The position numbers and the translations under genes are program-made. From the NCBI GenBank assembly GCA_910576385.1, contig CAJTIR010000009.1, positions 53,804 to 117,803 on the forward strand: a stretch of 64,000 nt of DNA. The letters are read 5' to 3'. The DNA is from Lachnospiraceae bacterium. Lineage in GTDB: Bacteria; Bacillota; Clostridia; Lachnospirales; Lachnospiraceae. This document shows, in pieces, positions 61,307 to 64,000 of the stretch. How positions within the stretch are numbered: the first letter of the stretch is position 1; every line of letters begins with the position of its first letter. The notes under the pieces were generated by a model. That model was given only the letters and a program-made list of their open reading frames with translations. It was not told where the DNA came from and did no database searches.

Positions 61307-62410
61307 ATGATAATAAGAGCTAAGAGAAAAGAATTATTTAAAGGGAAGCCATTGAGCCAAAAGCAGCAGGAAAATACGGAAAAAAATTTGAGAGAGATTG
61401 AGGCCGGAGCACAAGTTTTGGAATCTTATCCCAGGAGGCTGGTATTTGAATTGACCAATGCCTGTAATCTAAATTGTGTGATGTGTGGAAGAAATGCAGC
61501 AGATTTTAAGATGACTTCTTTTGATATGGATGTATTCCGCAGCTTTGAGCCTATGATGGACACAATTGAGGAGGTAACATTGATGGGATGGGGAGAGCCT
61601 ACCATTCATCCCCATTTTAATGAGATGTTGGAAATTATTGACAGGCATGATGCTAGAAAGTATTTCTGCTGTAATGGTATGAATTTAAAGAAAATTCGAG
61701 AGAGTATTTTTAAATATAATGTAGATGTATTTGCGGTAAGTGTTGACGGAGCAACTTATGAAACGAATGCCAGGATTAGGAGAGGTTCGGATCTTAATGT
61801 GATCACAGAGGATTTGAAATCAATCGTGGAGGAGAGAAACAGACGCAATCTGAAATATCCCTGGATCAATTTTGTGTTCTGTGCGATGGAATCAAATATT
61901 CGGGAGCTTCCCGATTTGGTTCGATTGGCAGCTGAGATTGGGATAGATGAGGTTAAGGTGGTATATCTTACCGCTTTTAATGAAGAATTGTTACATGAAA
62001 CATTATGGGGAAAAGAATCTTTCATTCAAGAAGTATTCTCAGAGGCAGTGAGCGTAGGAGATGAGACAGGAATTGTCCTAAAACTTCCGCATATACCAGG
62101 AGAGGATATTGCTGGAGATAACGATCACAAAGAATGTTTTGTAGCCTGGCGCGATTTCTTTTTGGGGTCAGACGGTTATGTTCGTCCCTGTATGTCTACA
62201 CCAATTAAGTTTTTTAAGTATGATATGCAGAAAACCTTTCTGGATATTTGGAACGCACCAGAATATCAGGAATATCGAAAGATAGTAAATGATCATGATA
62301 ATATGGATCAGCCCTGCAGGCGTTGTTATCAGTCTTCACACTGTAACTGGAACAAAAAAGAATCGTTTATTCAAATAGGAGAAAAATTTTCCCCTGATTG
62401 GGAAAAATAG
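61307..62410 (+). CDS. Radical SAM/SPASM protein
   Basis: A 367-residue radical SAM enzyme. The motif CNLNCVMC (C53, C57, C60) binds the [4Fe-4S] cluster, within LVFELTNACNLNCVMCGR. GWGEPTIHPHF and DVFAVSVDGATYETNARIRRG follow. The C-terminal SPASM-like part has VRPCMSTP and CRRCYQSSHCNW, which would hold extra clusters. Such proteins often modify peptides or sugars. ATG 61307 is chosen with GAAAGGTG six bases upstream; GTG 61298 is an alternative. Among glycosyltransferase genes, it may build or modify a sugar, but the substrate is unknown. Confidence 0.85.
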   Translation: MIIRAKRKELFKGKPLSQKQQENTEKNLREIEAGAQVLESYPRRLVFELTNACNLNCVMCGRNAADFKMTSFDMDVFRSFEPMMDTIEEVTLMGWGEPTIHPHFNEMLEIIDRHDARKYFCCNGMNLKKIRESIFKYNVDVFAVSVDGATYETNARIRRGSDLNVITEDLKSIVEERNRRNLKYPWINFVFCAMESNIRELPDLVRLAAEIGIDEVKVVYLTAFNEELLHETLWGKESFIQEVFSEAVSVGDETGIVLKLPHIPGEDIAGDNDHKECFVAWRDFFLGSDGYVRPCMSTPIKFFKYDMQKTFLDIWNAPEYQEYRKIVNDHDNMDQPCRRCYQSSHCNWNKKESFIQIGEKFSPDWEK

Positions 62411-62506
62411 GGCTGTTGATTGGAAGATTCTTTAAAGTGTTTTCGTCATTGCGACAGTGGTTTCATCGTGAGATGTTAAATATTATTTCGGAAAAGAGGT
62501 GATATT

Positions 62507-63169
62507 GTGGAAGAATTTGCAGATGAAATTGAGAAAGAACAGCTCGAGATCGTAGAAAGAAGAAAACTGATGGAGAGTTTTGCCGGCTATCAGGAAGAAA
62601 TAGATGGGTTTTTGAAAAAGGGTGCATATTCTGAACTGTTGGAGTATTATCAGACAGAGAAAATGATGATATTATCGAAATTAGAAAATCACGCGGCAAT
62701 CATGTGGATTATAGTGAGTATTTACCAAATGGAAACAGAGGAGGGGATAGAAGAAGGGATTTTTAGCGGAATTTCGGATATGAAATCAGCGGAGGAACAT
62801 TATCTGAAAGTGAAATTTTTAATGTGGAGATTGGAATTTTTGGATGAGAATGATGAATTATCAGAGTTGATAGACAGACATCCCATTTCTGTTCCTTTTT
62901 TGAAATATCTGGTTCATACCTCTTCTTTTGATAAAGCAAATACAGCTTATAAATTAGTGCTGCTGTTGAAAGAAAAAAGAAGATGGGGGCAGGCTTTTGC
63001 AATGTTGAATTACGTAAATGATTTAATTCCAGACGAAGAAATTGTATTCTGTGAGATGGCAGATATTTGTATGGAGACAGGGCAGTATCAAATGGCAGGT
63101 TCCTGTATTGAGAAGATAAAAAAATCTTCTGAGATTTTAGCTAATTATCGAAAAAAGTGGAGGATATGA
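62507..63169 (+). CDS. Hypothetical helical protein, similar to a domain of the StrF-like glycosyltransferase
   Basis: A 220-residue protein starting at GTG 62507 behind GAGGTG. It is almost all helix, with TPR-like hints (SIYQMETEEGIEEG, QAFAMLNYVNDLI, ADICMETGQYQMAGSCI). The stretch YLKVKFLMWRLEF...PISVPFLKYLV matches YLQAKFLLWDAEL...IYSVPLLVVV in the StrF-like protein (59774-60973), so it is a free-standing version of that domain. Its stop is next to the start of the following gene. Function unknown. Confidence 0.75.
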   Translation: MEEFADEIEKEQLEIVERRKLMESFAGYQEEIDGFLKKGAYSELLEYYQTEKMMILSKLENHAAIMWIIVSIYQMETEEGIEEGIFSGISDMKSAEEHYLKVKFLMWRLEFLDENDELSELIDRHPISVPFLKYLVHTSSFDKANTAYKLVLLLKEKRRWGQAFAMLNYVNDLIPDEEIVFCEMADICMETGQYQMAGSCIEKIKKSSEILANYRKKWRI

Positions 63170-63170
63170 T

Positions 63171-63850
63171 ATGAGAAAAAGAAAGATATTGATTGCCTTG
63201 CCCTGTCTAATTCCATCAGGTGGAATTAATGTGATAACTGTCATGGTGAAAACATTACAAAAACTAAATTATCAGGTTGATATTATTTCAAAAGAGGATG
63301 GGTATATGCGTCAAATATTTTTACAGCAGGGCGCAGGAGTGAGAATTGTAACAAATATAATGGAAGAATCATTTATAGCGTGGATTGTGGAAAATTATGA
63401 CGAGGTGTTGATTAACACGCTTCAAATGTGTACGCTGGTTTATAAGTTAAATGGCAAAGATATTGAAGTGAAATGGTGGATTCATGAACCGCCAGTGTTT
63501 TTTCAACAATTGAGTCAAATAGTTCCCCAAAAATTTTGGGACAATCTGTGTGACAATATTAAAATTTTAGCTGCTGGAAATCTTGTACATGAATATATTT
63601 TAGAAACCTATAAGAAAGAGAATAAAGTTCTGAATTTTGGCGTAGAAGATTTTGACTCCAGTGAAGAACTTTCTCAAAAAGATCTTATCTCTCCAAATAA
63701 GATAACTTATTTATTGCCAAGTATTACTTTTCAGCCAGTGAAAGGACAAGATATTATGGCAATGGCGATTGAAGAACTTTCAGATGAATATAAGGATAAA
63801 ATGGAATTTATTTTTATAGGATCTAAATTGGATCGTAACTATTCAGAGCC
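63171..63850 (+). pseudogene. GT-B glycosyltransferase, truncated by an IS66 fragment
   Basis: Residues 1-225 of a family 4-type glycosyltransferase: MRKRKILIALPCLIPSGGINVIT (N-terminal Rossmann half), VKWWIHEPPVFF, then ITYLLPSITFQPVKGQD and FIFIGSKLD at the start of the C-terminal half. The reading frame then runs into antisense IS66 DNA and stops at 63882-63884. The C-terminal sugar-nucleotide-binding domain (E-x7-E) is missing. GGAGG lies before the ATG. It would have been cotranscribed with the preceding helical protein. Confidence 0.82.
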
Positions 63851-63854
63851 AACA

Positions 63855-64000
63855 CTATTCAAAGATGAAATCAGGGTGGCCTGAAATTGCATTTTTGATT
63901 GCTTCGTAAGCATTGTATCCCTGCTTATGTGCCGTACCAACGTAGGACATGATTTTCAGATAATCTCTGGCACCTTCTTCAGTTCGGAAGCAGCCGGATA
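63855..64000 (-). pseudogene. IS66-family transposase, C-terminal fragment (continues beyond window)
   Basis: The minus strand reads SGCFRTEEGARDYLKIMSYVG, then AHKQGYNAYEAIKNAISGHPDFIFE and a stop at 63857-63855, the C-terminus of an IS66 DDE transposase. Because its end abuts the glycosyltransferase without normal terminal repeats, it is probably a deletion or rearrangement remnant; the part beyond 64000 is not visible. Confidence 0.82.

Noticed and set aside
1..64000. CRISPR array or cas genes
   Set aside because: No regularly spaced short direct repeats and no Cas-like coding sequence were seen; the 11-bp TTTACA array and the 18-base linker repeats are not CRISPR.
1..64000. Prophage or plasmid origin signals
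   Set aside because: No phage structural, integrase, terminase or replication genes are present; only IS607 and an IS66 fragment.

Overview
The window looks like chromosome from a motile, spore-forming Firmicute of the Lachnospiraceae type (class Clostridia). The support is strong AGGAGG ribosome-binding sites, T-box control of aminoacyl-tRNA synthetases, SpoIID/SpoIIQ, a late flagellar operon with fliW-csrA, and very large Ig-like/BspA-like secreted proteins. Everything here is read from sequence only; family names come from motif recognition, not from database searches.

Layout. 1-570: start of tyrS (minus strand) with a complete T-box leader and promoter. 607-6590: a 1,935-residue secreted Ig-like/LRR_5 protein. 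6640-8400: an IS607-type insertion sequence whose tnpB carries an internal deletion and frameshift. 8593-13860: an AI-2E-family membrane protein, then a Na/Pi transporter with a PhoU-like tail and a two-component pair, preceded by 11-bp-spaced TTTACA repeats that look like a Pho box. 14049-16408: a zinc-ribbon protein and a fructosamine-kinase-like gene pair. 16582-20726: T-box, metG, tatD, rsmA. 20808-22970: a radical SAM protein and its DUF4130-type partner, with a perfect LexA (SOS) operator on their promoter. 23143-27966: a 1,607-residue giant flagellin on the minus strand. 28041-28274: a large branched inverted-repeat element. 28443-30299: spoIID-spoIIQ. 31041-41378: a small GIY-YIG protein, a 2,352-residue repeat protein, a class B sortase and a sortase-anchored LRR_5 protein. 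41487-53376: late flagellar genes flgM-flgN-flgK-flgK-flgL-fliW-csrA-flaG-fliD-fliS-fliT-flagellin. 53433-63850: a glycosylation/modification island with three CgeB-like glycosyltransferases, a frameshifted fliB, GT2 genes and remnants, a StrF-like glycosyltransferase, a SPASM radical SAM protein, and a glycosyltransferase cut off by an IS66 fragment at the right edge.

How the parts fit. The flagellar block shows a coherent late-gene circuit. Sigma-28 type promoters (TAAA-N15-NCCGATAW) precede flgM, flaG and the flagellin. FliW and CsrA are encoded between hook-junction and cap genes. The flagellin leader has a hairpin presenting GGA in its loop plus GGA in the Shine-Dalgarno, as expected for CsrA repression. 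The downstream island probably decorates flagellin or surface structures; several of its genes are broken (fliB by an A-tract indel, a GT2 by deletion, a GT by IS66).

Most notable signals: the LexA-box-controlled radical SAM pair, the giant flagellin with eleven repeated modules and the branched inverted repeat upstream of it, a palindromic repeat family fused to the 3' end of transcription terminators (four copies in the first 17 kb), the putative Pho box, and the A-tract frameshift in fliB.
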